Both the position numbers and the translations under genes were made by a program. Below, in pieces: positions 1-11,265 of a stretch of 64,000 nt of DNA. This DNA comes from Polytrichum commune (taxonomy: Eukaryota > Streptophyta > Polytrichopsida > Polytrichales > Polytrichaceae): the NCBI GenBank assembly GCA_950295325.1, contig OX485808.1:43299180-43363179 (forward strand), given 5' to 3'. The notes below the pieces were generated by a model. It was given only the letters and a program-made list of their open reading frames with translations. It searched no databases and was not told the origin of the DNA. The stretch's first letter is position 1; the number at the start of each line of letters is the position of its first letter.

Positions 1-346
1 CCACATCATTCAATGTCCAATGCTCGGGTGGCAATTGAGTCAACCAAACCTCCAAAAGATTGGAGCACAAAGGGTTCAAGTTCTTTGCTTAATTCCATCA
101 ATTGAGAATACTTGCATTGAGTTTCTCATGTACATCTAATATGCACACTAATTTTGTAAAATATTGTAGCCGCTTGATTTGCAACTTGCGGCATCATTGG
201 CCTCATGCTTGGAGAGGTCGGAGAGTATTGTGAGAATCTATGCTTCCATGGAGCATTTACGCTTCCATGGAACCATTGGGCTGGGGATTGTTAAAAGGTG
301 TCAAAACCTTAGGTTAACACTCTAAAAGGTAAGAATCAAGGTTGCC
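1..346. other. Intergenic, no gene seen
   Basis: AT-rich sequence with no open frame of convincing coding character and no recognised repeat. It ends at the TTA target duplication of the MITE that follows. Confidence 0.5.
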
Positions 347-349
347 TTA

Positions 350-829
350 GGGCCGCTTTATATTAGGGCCCATTTGGCGGCCGGCCCATTTGGAGTAGAG
401 CCCACTTGGACTTGAAGTGGGCCTTAACTTTAGCCCTACTTTACAAAGTGGGCCATTGAGTGGGCCTTGCAATATAAAGTCCATAGGCCCACTTGTAGGG
501 CCCAAATTGGAAATTATACTTTAAAGTGGGCCTTCCAAATGGGCCTAGGGACTTTATAAAGTCATAAATGACTATATGACGGAAGTTGGGTGAAGTGGGC
601 TGTAGATGCGAAGTGGGTCTCCATAAACCCTCGACCCATTTTTTTGCCTTCGGCCCACTTTTTTCCCTCCAAAACGTCGCCATGTCACCCGCCACGCAAG
701 CTTTAGGAGAAGTGGGCCGACTCTCAATATAAAGCCCTTGGGCCCATATCAGGGCCCATTTGGGCAATCTAAGCACTCTCATTGGTTGATGCCTAGGGTT
801 TGGAAATGGGCCCTAATATAAAGTGGCCC
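350..829. mobile_element. Tourist/PIF-Harbinger-like MITE, 480 bp
   Basis: The ends are inverted copies of about 26 bp, starting GGGCC(G/A)CTTTATATTAGGGC, with one mismatch between them. The element is flanked on both sides by TTA (347-349 and 830-832), the 3-bp target duplication typical of PIF/Harbinger elements. The interior is rich in GGGCCCA/TGGGCC words and encodes no recognisable protein, so it is non-autonomous. Related termini occur on the element at 33357-38569. Confidence 0.85.
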
Positions 830-832
830 TTA

Positions 833-1926
833 GATGTAGACACCTAGCATCATGTGGGCTAGAGCCCCAATTGTTTGGCAAGTTAAGGTGATATTGATGA
901 AAGTCCTTCCAAAAAAAGAGCCTCACTAGTGGCAACCTCGCTATTGTGATGTTACTCGTTTGGTAATCATGCGTTGAAAGTGTGTTTATATACATTGTTG
1001 TCATTCGGTTGAACTTTGCAATATTAGCAAGATAGGTCAAGAATGTCAGTGTGGCCCCTCATGACTATCTAGGATTTACGTATATTAAGATTTGTACATG
1101 AATTTTGGAAAATTTCAATCCCCAATATGACGTACACTAGATCGCAAAACTACACAAATATGGTGGTTGGCGAACATGAAATGCAAACATTTGAAGTTGT
1201 AGTTATTGTCTTGTTTCTTTTGTTGTTAGCGTTTGATGTTTTGTCCCCACAAGTGCACATCCCTTATTATTTTGGACAAGTGGTTTGTCGAAATATACTT
1301 AAATGTCAATTTTGGTCGCTCATCCAAGTGGACATCAACACTCTAAACTATTCGACTCCGCATATTTTCCTTTAGCATTGTAGAGAACATTTCATTCAAG
1401 ATGTTCAATTTTTGTCCGTGAGCACTAGACCGGTTAACATGTCCCATAAATGACTCGAGTAAATGAATGTCTTGATGCTACCACAACTTGTCATTCACAT
1501 ACCACTTGAAAATAATGTGGTCAATGATTGTGAAAAAGAAAGTTTGACATGTAAGGCTTCTCAAAAAAAAATTAACCCCCTAAAGGTATGTAGGGGGCTT
1601 GACCTCATATCACATAATATGTAATGTAAAATAAATTTGGAGTTGCCTATAAAAATATGAGTTATCTAGGATAAAATTGTAGATCACTTTAAAAGCATTC
1701 TTCCTCAAATAATAACCATCATTTCAATATGAATGATTGAAATCACTTGAACCTGGGTTTAATTGGCTAACATTATAAGCTAAATGATATGGTTGAAGTT
1801 GAAAATATATATATCACCTCCATGAACTGTATCACTTGGTTCCTCATGTTCGTTTGAAAGCTCTTGTAACAAATAGAAATTTGAAACTCATTATAGAAAA
1901 GCCCACCACATGCACCTTAGATACAC
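833..1926. other. Intergenic, no gene seen
   Basis: AT-rich, with only short open frames lacking any recognised domain. A small CCCCCT/AGGGGG hairpin lies near 1578-1600. No other structure was identified. Confidence 0.4.
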
Positions 1927-1929
1927 TAA

Positions 1930-2406
1930 GAGCAAGCCCAGTCACTGCCTGCATCCGCATCCGGAAACAAAAAGTGGCCTATGTCCGGGATGCAAGAGCA
2001 GATGCAGGGAAGCCACCTACTCATCACCCTTACCACGCCATGTAAACTACTTTATCTAAACTATAATTCTGCTCCACTTTACTCAATTTAGTTAGAGTAA
2101 ATCATAGCATTCGTAAGTAGCAACGTCAAACCCTTCCCTAATCTACCCAATGTCAAAAAGAAGTTAACTACAAAGTCACCATTTCCTCATCTTATCTGGG
2201 AAGTGTACTTGAAGTGGCTTGTCCTATTCGAATAGCAGGGTCCTGCATAATGTTGAGTTATGCAGGCAGATCAGCACTCCCTGCACTCATTCTCATCCGA
2301 GATTTGCAAAAATCAAAACCACTGGGGCCTAAACCTGCATCTGCATCCGCATCGCGGATGAAAAAGCGCAGATGCAGATGCAGGTGCAGGGTCATTGGGC
2401 TTGCCC
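1930..2406. mobile_element. MITE with TAA target duplication, 477 bp
   Basis: The left end begins GAGCAAGCCCAGTCACTGCC and the right end, read inward, begins GGGCAAGCCCAATGACC. Both continue into CTGCATCCGCATC-type words, giving imperfect inverted ends of about 40 bp. TAA flanks both sides (1927-1929 and 2407-2409). There is no coding capacity, so this is a non-autonomous PIF/Harbinger (Tourist-like) element of a different family from the first MITE. Confidence 0.75.
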
Positions 2407-2409
2407 TAA

Positions 2410-3519
2410 GGGCCACTTCACACACGAGCCAAGAGCCGTGACCATGAAATTCTGAGAGCCCAAAAGAAAGTGTCCAAAGGTCGTCCCAAGCACCTCCAAA
2501 ATTATGTAAGTGTGGTCACGGATCCTCAAGTGTAGTGCGAAGTCATGTGTGACCAGGCCCTCAACTAAACGCTATTTCAATGAATGTCTATTCATGCGGG
2601 TCCTCACACATGATAAAATAGAATAAGTCGACGGTTGTGGGTGTTCGGAGTGCCAAGGTCTCCCGGTTTTGTGTTAGGCCTACTTCCAAGAGGTGGTTTT
2701 TGAAAATAGTACAAGTGACCATGAAACATGATCCATTCAATGCCATGTAGGAAAGCATGTAGACTTTACATCCATCTTGCATTCACATACTCCATTGGTC
2801 CCTCAAGTGTAATGTAAAGCGAACTTGAACCAGCTCCACCTTTTCCACCAATGAGAGTGCTTGAAGTGTAATGGTCACATGCTCTCAATCTCATGTGTGA
2901 AGTGGCCCCAAGAGTTGCCACACTCTCTTCCAGAATATCTCTATGTCTTAGCAATGACATAAACGTTTCCTTTATCTCCAAAAATAAAAATAATAAAAAT
3001 ATTTTTATAAAAAAAAATCATTCCGGGAATTTGCATCCCCAAGAACACTAAGTAGTTGTGAACAATATGAAGTGAGATCAATTTTGTAGAGAACTCCTTG
3101 TCACATGTTGTGGGAGGAACACATTCAATTGAATTGTGGTTTTTCCTACACAAACAAAAAACTTGAGACGCCAGGGAGCTCAAAGGTTCTGCTTAGCTGG
3201 ATTCAAGAGAGGTTTGTGTTTCTACATGACTTGCAGAGACAGTCCCGTGGGTAGCATGGGATGCTTGCTGCCAGGTTTGTACAGTAAAGTTAATTGTTGG
3301 AAAATGGAGATACCAATATGTCAATAGAAAAAGCAGTTGGCAGGTGCTGGAAAATCCAGCTTGAAATGCAACCACGAGAGATTTTTTGTCATACATCTTT
3401 ACACACACATGCTTCAATGAAGCTCTTCAAAGGTTTTAAGTGTTTTAGTGAAGCATGTTTGTGTACAGATGAATTGTGGAAAGTTGCTTGTGTTTGCATT
3501 CATACAGTTAACAAATGTC
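2410..3519. other. Intergenic with short inverted repeat; 3' flank of RPAP2
   Basis: No gene was recognised. Imperfect inverted arms of about 40 bp lie near 2408-2445 and 2862-2905 (GGCCACTTCACACA-type words). From about 3180 onward the sequence is the 3' flank of the RPAP2 gene, because it is repeated in reverse beyond the second RPAP2 copy at 58.5-58.8 kb. A stretch at 3244-3316 also recurs in direct orientation near 49.76 kb. Confidence 0.45.
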
Positions 3520-3520
3520 A

Positions 3521-3955
3521 AAGGGTAGCTCTTTTGGAGCGTTGACAAAATTACTGCAGGTTCCTATCATTAATAAGATCCTGCAAGTTGATCAAGCTAT
3601 GGCTGTCATAAATGTGAAATAACCTCAATGTAGATCTAAAGTCCTACCCTGTCTATAAGCTTCCTTCACTGTTGTAGGCTTGAATAAGTTTGCGTTATCC
3701 TCCAGTGCCACTTGCACAGAGGTTGCAACCAAGTGTAAAAGGGTAGCTCTTTTGGAGCATTGACAAAATTACTGCAGGTTCCTATCATTAATAAGATCCT
3801 GCAAGTTGATCAAGCTATGGCTGGCATAAATGTGAAATAACCTCAATGTAGATCTAAAGTCCTACCCTGTCTATAAGCTTCCTTCACTGTTGTAGGCTTG
3901 AATAAGTTTGCGTTATCCTCCAGTGCCACGTGCGCAGAGATTGCGACCAACTCTT
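3521..3955. repeat. 218-bp tandem duplication downstream of RPAP2
   Basis: Two adjacent copies with a period of 218 bp, anchored by CTTTTGGAGC at 3531 and again at 3749. They differ by only a few bases, so the duplication looks recent. The second RPAP2 locus has this stretch (about 58.45-58.57 kb, inverted) once only, so it post-dates the gene duplication or was lost there. Confidence 0.85.
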
Positions 3956-4065
3956 CAGCGAATAGAATTGATGGTTATCAGGAACTCAATAGTTTAGGTT
4001 ACAATCCATATGTAATGGAAATGTGTGTTGGGAACCAGCAGATTTCATGTCAGCCAAGTGGTCTG

Positions 4066-7000
4066 TCAACCACCACTTAGGGTCAAAAACATTGGTTGCC
4101 GACCAAGGGGAAGCAGCAAGTCCCGAAAGACGTCGTACTCTGCCTCAGTAGTTCCTGTAGATTCCAACACCTAAACAGAACAAAAACAGCCGGTCACATG
4201 ACATTCATTTAAAGTCGACACATAAACCACACAGACTGTGTCCCACCTCTTAACTCAATGCAAGAAACATAAAGAGGTACATTACACCCAAATAATTATA
4301 TATTTTGCTATGTGACCAAATCTTAGAAGGTGCTCTACAAGTTGCAATGTGGACACATGGCTAGCTGCAAGCTTGCTGGAGAGCTTAACAACAGGAAGAT
4401 GACATATACTTTACAGGCATGCCAATCTTTGGAGGGACACCTAGGTACTCTACATCCTAGAGGAAAGTCCCAAAACAGTTGAGGGTTACACGTACCTTTG
4501 AAAAACCTGCTCGGTTGTTCAGCAAGTGAGCTCCCAACCATGGCAACCGTATAACAGACAAACCATCCAAGAGAAGCATCACTACCATACGCCATTGTTT
4601 TGTTCCTAAGGGTGGCAATGCACCAATAAAGCTCATGGTCTTCACCAACCGACCCTGCATTGATGATAGAGCAACATCCAAATTAGCTCCATATTGACCA
4701 CTCATGACCATCTCTGGTTTGTTAAAATGATCCAAAAAGGGGATGAAATCAAAGACTTTCAGTCGAGACTAGTTGGGACATAAAAGCCATAAGCATTCCA
4801 GGACCCTCCACAAAGCTTATGGTAGACAAAAATGTGGAACCAAGGAAGTGCTATGTGTGTAAGGAACGGATGAAAAGAATGAGTTGGGAAGGGACATGAT
4901 CCTTACAATAGCCAATTCCAATGTAGACATGGGAACAGAAATGCGTAGAGCACGGACCACTTCAGGTAGTGCTCGTGAAACACAAAGTGAGTATGTACGC
5001 AAAATTTCTGCAGAAACACCATCACCAATTACAACCTGCCGGCTATACTCTCTTCCATTCACGGATGAGAAATTCTCTTCTTCGTGAGGCTCTTTGCCAT
5101 AAATGTGAGCCACTGCAGCAGCTGAGATCCACCCCTCCAATGCCATGAATATTGTCCCAAACATGGACACCTGCATTATGCACAACATAGTGTAAGTAGC
5201 CTAGGGATTTCCAGAAAATAAAGTACTTGTTCCCTTTAGAACAGGGAGGAACATGGCATGCTGCAGAATTAAAACATTTAAATAAGAAGGGTCAGAATAC
5301 TAAAAGAAAAACAGGAGATTTGAAATAACTCCAAAGCAATCAAAGCATACAGCTTAAACGGAGATGAACCTTGATCCTAGTAGTGAAACAAAACACACCT
5401 CAGCTTTGAAACCTTTTGGAGGGGCCTCAAACCCAACCTCACGGGCACCTTCAAAGCCCTCCGTATCATCAGTATCATCAGTATCTTCGTCACCATAATC
5501 AACATCATCCTCATCTTCCTCATCGTCTTCTCCATTCTGCTTCCTTTTCACCGTCGACCATCTCATTTCTTCCCTGGCCCACATTGCTCTTGCATACATT
5601 TCCTCCTCATCTAATACACCCTGCGACTGCACATCCTGGGGCATATCAAGATGTTCATCTAACTCCTCTGCATTACCAGATATCTCAGAGTCGGCATTGT
5701 GGCTGGCTGACAAAATGCGAATCCCTGCCCTTGCAACTGCAGTAGACATCCACACCATAAGCAACCTAGTGCTGTCCACTACATAGGTTCTACCAGAATG
5801 AGATGTTTGCATAAAAAATTACATAACAGACTAAACAAAGCTGCAATCATTATTTACCAGCTTCACTGCCATCAAGCTCTCCAGCAGCGGCAGCAGTGGC
5901 AGCCTCTGTCAAAGCAGCAGCAATTGCTTCAGCTGACGCAAACCTTGCAGCCTTTGCTATGTCAATACTAGTCTCAGACAGTTCAGTCTGAAGTTTTGCA
6001 GGATCACTTGTATCTGTGATTGACAGACCCACACTTTGATCAGCCCATGAGACACTATGGACATGTTTATGTGACCCAGGCTCCTTTTTCAAGGCAGACT
6101 TCAAATCTGCATGAATTTCGTTTCCACCTGGAAGCAAGGAAAAAACCCTGAGTAAGTGACGGCAATAAGAATATTCCACATAACTCCTGGAGATTTGAGT
6201 AGATAAGAAATGCACTGACCATGCTAAAAGTGTGTTGGAGGAAGGAAGGGAATGGAAGGGGATGATGACTCAATGGTAGTGAACTTGATTCACAGGCACT
6301 AAATTCAACAAAAGTGGCCACATGTAGCCAACTGCAAATAATCAAAAAATTCAACATTGATGCAGACGAAACAAGCCACAAATATATAGTAGTCAGAAGA
6401 GGACATACCCAGTTCCTTCGTGTTGCTAGATGAAGCATTAGAATCAAGACTCATTGATGCAAAACTGTCAACACATGAATCTGTGTCCACGGAGGTCACA
6501 GAGGTTGCGGATATCAAAGATTCCCACTCATGCAACACTTTTCCTCCATTTTGTCCACCCTTACACGGACTTCCCACAATCTCAGACCTCCCTCCTGACA
6601 TGTTGATGGAAAACGTGAAGTCATCATTGTCTTCTGTCTTCAAATTCGGATTTAAATTCTTGGTTGAGCTCAGGGGCAGATCTGCTCCAAGGGCAAGAAG
6701 CCAAAATTAGACCACCGGCAGGACATACTTCCCACAACTCCTTTTCCAATTTGTTTGCAGAATTAAAAATATTTCTCTTATTTCACCCACCACTCCCTTA
6801 AAAGAACTCCATGTTAACAATTGGCCCATTGATGCGACCCTCTAGGACAGAAAGGACTTTTGTGAAAGACAATATGGCAGTTGGTCGAAGGGTTTGTTAA
6901 AAAAAGGGTCAATGCATAGTACACATCTAAGCTACTGGAGATCTAATTTTTCGTGTTGTTTTCTTGCGCTTGGAGAAGAACTACCACGGCAACGCCAGAA

Positions 7001-8096
7001 GTGAATGTGAAGCACACAGATGCTGAGAAGAAAACTACAAGTTCCACCGGTGAAATTGTCATCTTTTTGCTTGCTTATATAGTTCTCACGGACGTACTTG
7101 CCACTTCTCTTCACAATTTGCTTGTGGACTTGAGAATATTTCTCTCTTAGTTTACCTAACACTCCCTTTTAAAAACTCACAAGCTAACATGAGGCCCAAC
7201 AATCCAAACCCTCTAGAACGAAAAGGAACTCTGCAAAGACAATATGGCAGTTGGTCAAAGGGTGTTCCTCAATAACAAGGTCAATGGATCATAGTACACT
7301 TCTAAGCTTGGGAGCCTTATACACAAACAAAAAGGATGACAATCTCACCGCTGGAACCTGGACTTTTCTTCTCACCATCTGTATCCTTCACACTAATCTC
7401 TCGCTTTGCCTCAGAACATGCTTTCCCTCCACGAGACCTTGCAGGTACATATCCTTCAACAGCATCTGAGGGGCCTCCGTAATCGAATATGGGTAGTAAA
7501 GCCTTCTCACCCACCGCACGCTCTATAATAGTCAGAGATGACTCAGGCTTCTTCGCCGCTTTCTTTTGATGCTTCCCACTCGAGGCGGAAGAAGAGCTAG
7601 TTGACCCACTCCTCGAACGAGTTGTTACCCGAGGACTGGGTTTTACATACTGCGAGCCCCGGACGAGCTTTAGGGTTTTAGCCACCTTGGAGCTTGCTTC
7701 CACGGGATCACGCTGGTCCCGCAAATTCCCTGCAAATTCCTTGCTGGCTATAAGACATGCAGGGCAACAAAATTCACTTGCTTCTTGGAGGTCATAAACC
7801 TTTTTCGCGGACAGGGAGATCCGGTAGCGCCCTTTACGAGTCCCTGCAGTCCCAAGCCCATTGGCACATCGACTGTAGCCACAAAGTTTGGTAATGGCTC
7901 TCTCAGTCACCACATCTGCGTACTCAGACTTCACCAAGAGTTCTCCGGCAGCGTGAAGCTGTTCATCGGTGTCCACTCCATCCAGCAACAACCATTGGAT
8001 CTCCAACACAGCTCTCTTTATCACTTTGAGCGTGTGTGCAAATTTCTTCGCCCTCACGGCCTCCAATTCTTTCACTCTAGCCTCCTCCTCCGCCAT
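4066..8096 (-). CDS. RPAP2: RPAP2/RTR1-type RNA polymerase II CTD phosphatase
   Basis: RPAP2/Rtr1 proteins bind RNA polymerase II and dephosphorylate Ser5 of the Rpb1 C-terminal repeat; they also help polymerase reach the nucleus. Seven exons are proposed: 8096-7349, 6681-6409, 6127-5858, 5736-5399, 5170-4907, 4654-4496 and 4170-4066. All introns are GT-AG, the phases agree, and the total of 2157 nt gives 718 aa plus stop, near the length of plant homologues. The Rtr1 zinc domain is at residues 55-120, with ligand candidates C72, C77, C110/C111 and C114 (CGYSRC, FCCPAC). Later come SVSWAD, an acidic block in exon 4 and the C-terminal LLLPLGR motif. The start MAEEE at 8096 is preferred over an upstream ATG at 8114 because the duplicate copy also begins MAEEE. 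Gene family is certain; exon edges are inferred. Confidence 0.9.
6780..7410. repeat. Direct and inverted duplication inside RPAP2 intron 1
   Basis: Blocks at about 6780-6950 and 7145-7315 are direct copies sharing words such as GACAATATGGCAGTTGGTC. Between them, 6990-7090 (+) is an inverted, diverged copy of the end of RPAP2 exon 1 together with its splice donor (7317-7400, -). Translated on the + strand it reads VKHTDAEKKTTSSTGEIVIF, against VKDTDGEKKSPGSSGEIVIL from the real exon on the - strand. This is a foldback-like rearrangement within an otherwise intact gene. Confidence 0.75.
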
Positions 8097-9102
8097 GGAA
8101 TGTGCAGTGGTCACAAAAACAACTGGAACACTGAATTTGCCACCGGAAAGATTGAGAGAAGTGGCTAAGAAACTGAGTGAACGTACCGCAACACACAGTA
8201 GGCCATTCTTTTAACGATTCTTTTAACGATTCTTTTAACCCTAGAATTCGCCAAGCCTTCCGAGGAATCACTCTCGCTTTACAAAGTACTCTTCACCAAA
8301 TTACTTCTCTGTTTCTCTCCCAATTTCGTCTACCTAGGCAACAGCACAATCCGAAACTCTGCGTGATTACCGTACCTGCATGGGCAGTTCAGCAGAAAAT
8401 AAGTCATTTTGTGAGGTGCCGAAATATGTGATAAATACAAGGCCTCACTGCCCAAAGTTGATGAAATTCATGGATGAATTGCCGAAATAGATGAAATCAG
8501 CACAGACACAAAGAGACGCACAGACAACGAAGCCCGAAGGAAAGCGACTCAGGGAGAGGAAGGAAGGAAGCAAGCAAGCAACAAGGAAGCAAAAAGCAAA
8601 GGAAGGAAGAAGGAAGGAAGGTTTTGGGAACAAGGGAGACAAGCATCGCTGCTGCTCTTCCCCTTTTGCATTGCTACCTTTGATCCTTTCCCATCCCTTG
8701 CATTCCACTCCACCGAATCTCATCTCGCACTCTGCAACTGTGTCACATAGCCAAGCTGTGCAGCTGCTGCAGTGCGGTGCGTTACCTAGGCGTTTTTGTT
8801 GCGGTTGCAGTTTTGGGAAGGCCAGTCACAGGGTTATTTCGAAGCGAGGTGATAGTATGGGGATCGAATGAAAGAAGGGGGGCAGAGGAGATGGAGGTTT
8901 TCTGGTGGTAAGTAAGCTTGAGTGAAGGGGAGTGGATGCGATGAGGGAGATGGCGGCCCCGTGGGTACAGAGTAGGGCAGGGTAGGGTAAGGTAAAGGAA
9001 GGGGAAGGTGGATGTCGGAACCACCGCGAGGCATGTAGGTGGAAGTGGAATCGAGGTTGTACTAGGGTTTGCGGAAGGAAGAGGAGGGGAGTGGCAAGAA
9101 TA
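8097..9102. promoter_or_regulatory. Shared upstream region of RPAP2 (-) and syntaxin (+)
   Basis: About 1 kb separates the two divergent start codons. Directly upstream of RPAP2, at 8205-8240, a 12-bp unit GATTCTTTTAAC is repeated three times. A purine-rich block (AAGGAAGGAAG words) fills about 8540-8630, and 8930-9060 is G-rich. No convincing TATA box was found. Promoter function is inferred from position only. Confidence 0.5.
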
Positions 9103-9281
9103 ATGGCGACTCGCAATCTCAGACTGCGTTGTTCCGGAAATACCGCGAGGCGCTGCGGAGCGTGCGGCCTACGTATGCATCCACGTCATCGTCGGTGGGA
9201 GGAGGACGAGGAGGGGGCGGAGCGATCGAGCTTGTGGAAGCTCCGTTGCTCAGTCAAGGGGGTGGTCCGAGAGGGTACAAT

Positions 9282-10864
9282 CAGTGTTCAAGATTGAAGT
9301 CTTCAATGCCCTTCAAACGCGATTTGGCCCTTCAAAATATACCTCTCTCAAAACAGCCCTTCAAAATGCAACCCCAAACTCAAAATGAAAACTTCACTTG
9401 ACGTCTTCAAATTTTTTACACCCGTCAACACTGTAGCGCTACAGTGACGAGGAGGTCGCTACAGTGACAACCTCAACACCTAGCAAATGATTCATTCAAC
9501 ATCGATCTGACTTGGAATTCAACTTTTTAGGTCTTGCAAAAGATTGGAATCCAACCCTTTCTTTGGTAAGCATTGAGTCAGTGTTGTAGTGTGATGTGAT
9601 TCAATCAATGTGAAATCAGTGCTGATTTGAAATCCCGTGCAACTTTACAGATCCATTCGGTGAGATGGTTATCCTGTGGCTTGGTCATGGAGAGATTGGT
9701 ATTTTGTATGCCTGCAATTTTAGAAATTTGGGAGGTTGAAGAACCCATATGGTACAAGGATCTAACTTCTCTTCAATTCCAATTTTTCATTCACATGCTA
9801 GCTGATATATTATCAGAGTTGAATAAGGTCAATCGCAAGTTTCAGTTTGATCTTGTAGATATCACTAGCATAGCTTCTACGATTGATGTAACAATCAGCT
9901 TGTTTCGTAGACACTATCTGGGTGTAAGTTTTGGCCTGACAACCAAACACCTAGGAAAGTTTCTCCGCGAGGTGGTACCCAATGGGCAAATATTGTATGT
10001 TGATAGTTTTGGGTGTGAAAAAAATGCATATCTTGCATTATGATTCCATGCCCGAGTGTGACGTAGGAGGCTCATTGGAGGCATGCATCATGTTGGGGAG
10101 GCAGTATGTGCAGAAAATCATCGATTCACTCAATGATCGATTTCCTGACTTGTCCATTTTCAATGCAGCCCGGCTTTTTAGCCCGAAGCACTATCCCGTA
10201 GATGAATTGGACAGAGGGACATTAACGGAACAATGGTTGAACCGGTTGGTGACACATTTCCGTTGGAGCGATGACCTTGTTAATCAATGCAATGTGGAAT
10301 TGCTAGAATTCGTGGAGATGTTATGTTCCGTTTGTGAACGCCGAAGTATGCAAGAAGCTTGGGTTTTTTGTGGCAATGACCGGGAGTTCATGATTAATTG
10401 GCCAACTATGATGTCGCTATGGCAAGCCATACTTGTGATCCCAACTAGCACTGTTGTTTGTGAGCGTGGTTTTTCAAAGCAAAATTGGGTTAAGAGTGAA
10501 AGGAGAACTAGACTCAACCTTAACACACTAGATGCTTTAATGAGGGTTAGTCTAAATGGGTTAGGAGTTGAATTCATGGATTGGGATAGTATTTTTGAAT
10601 CTTGGAAAATTGGCACAAGAGCCAACAAGCGTAGGGCATTATCACTAGAAGAGGTGGAGTTAGATGGTTGATTCTTAATTCTTCACATTGTATTGGAAGC
10701 ATGCACCATATAAATCATGCATAAGTTTAATATGAGTTTTTTATATTTTATTTCTATATTACTGAATTGATGTCTTGAATTTGAACTAGCCCTTCAACCG
10801 AAGGGCTCAAATTTTAGAGCCCTTCAAAATGAAACTCATATGAGGGCTTCAATCTTGAACACTG
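9282..10864 (+). mobile_element. hAT transposon, 1583 bp, in syntaxin exon 1
   Basis: A perfect 18-bp inverted terminus (CAGTGTTCAAGATTGAAG) lies at 9282-9299 and, inverted, at 10847-10864. The element is flanked by the 8-bp target duplication GGTACAAT (9274-9281 and 10865-10872), as expected for hAT. The subterminal regions are full of CCCTTCAA/TTGAAGGG words, and an 18-bp perfect palindrome (CACTGTAGCGCTACAGTG) lies at 9429-9446. It carries only the C-terminal part of a hAT transposase. Confidence 0.95.
9627..10671 (+). pseudogene. Truncated, frameshifted hAT transposase
   Basis: The first open block (9627-10043) contains SVRWLSCG, the conserved RWLS motif of hAT transposases. The second (9982-10671) contains the C-terminal dimerisation region, including WPTMMSLWQAILVIPTSTVVCERGFSKQNWVKSE. 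A frame change falls near an A-run at 10018-10024. The N-terminal BED finger and the first catalytic segment are missing, so the product cannot be an active transposase. The family resembles the KIAA1586/ZNF862-like hAT group. Confidence 0.85.
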
Positions 10865-11265
10865 GGTACAATGCCCTGGGGGCTGAAGATCTCGATGCTG
10901 CCAGCCTCAGGTTTGAACCAGGGCAATTATGGTTTTCTTTGTTGCCCCTTAAATTACTATGGAGAGGGGGAATGGCCGGACAGTAGGAATCGAATATGGG
11001 AATTGTAGGACTCTGTGTCAACATGCGGGGGAAATGAGCACAGATTATTACTATTGTTAAGAGATTGAACTGCTATGTGATTCACGTATTGAAATGCCTT
11101 CCTGGTTAGGGTTTGTTGACACTGTTGGTAATGAGATCAGGCCATCATAGATATGCATAGATCATCTCTTTTCGCATCTATTTGGAATGAATTCTTCAAG
11201 CGGAGCTGCTGCTTGTGGTGACGAATCAATGTCTCACTATCCAAAGAAACCACCTCCTCCCTTAC

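Noticed and set aside
11187-11265. Short frame MNSSSGAAACGDES before the foldback as a gene start
   Set aside because: After the insertion the frame ends quickly at TAA, and no homology was seen.
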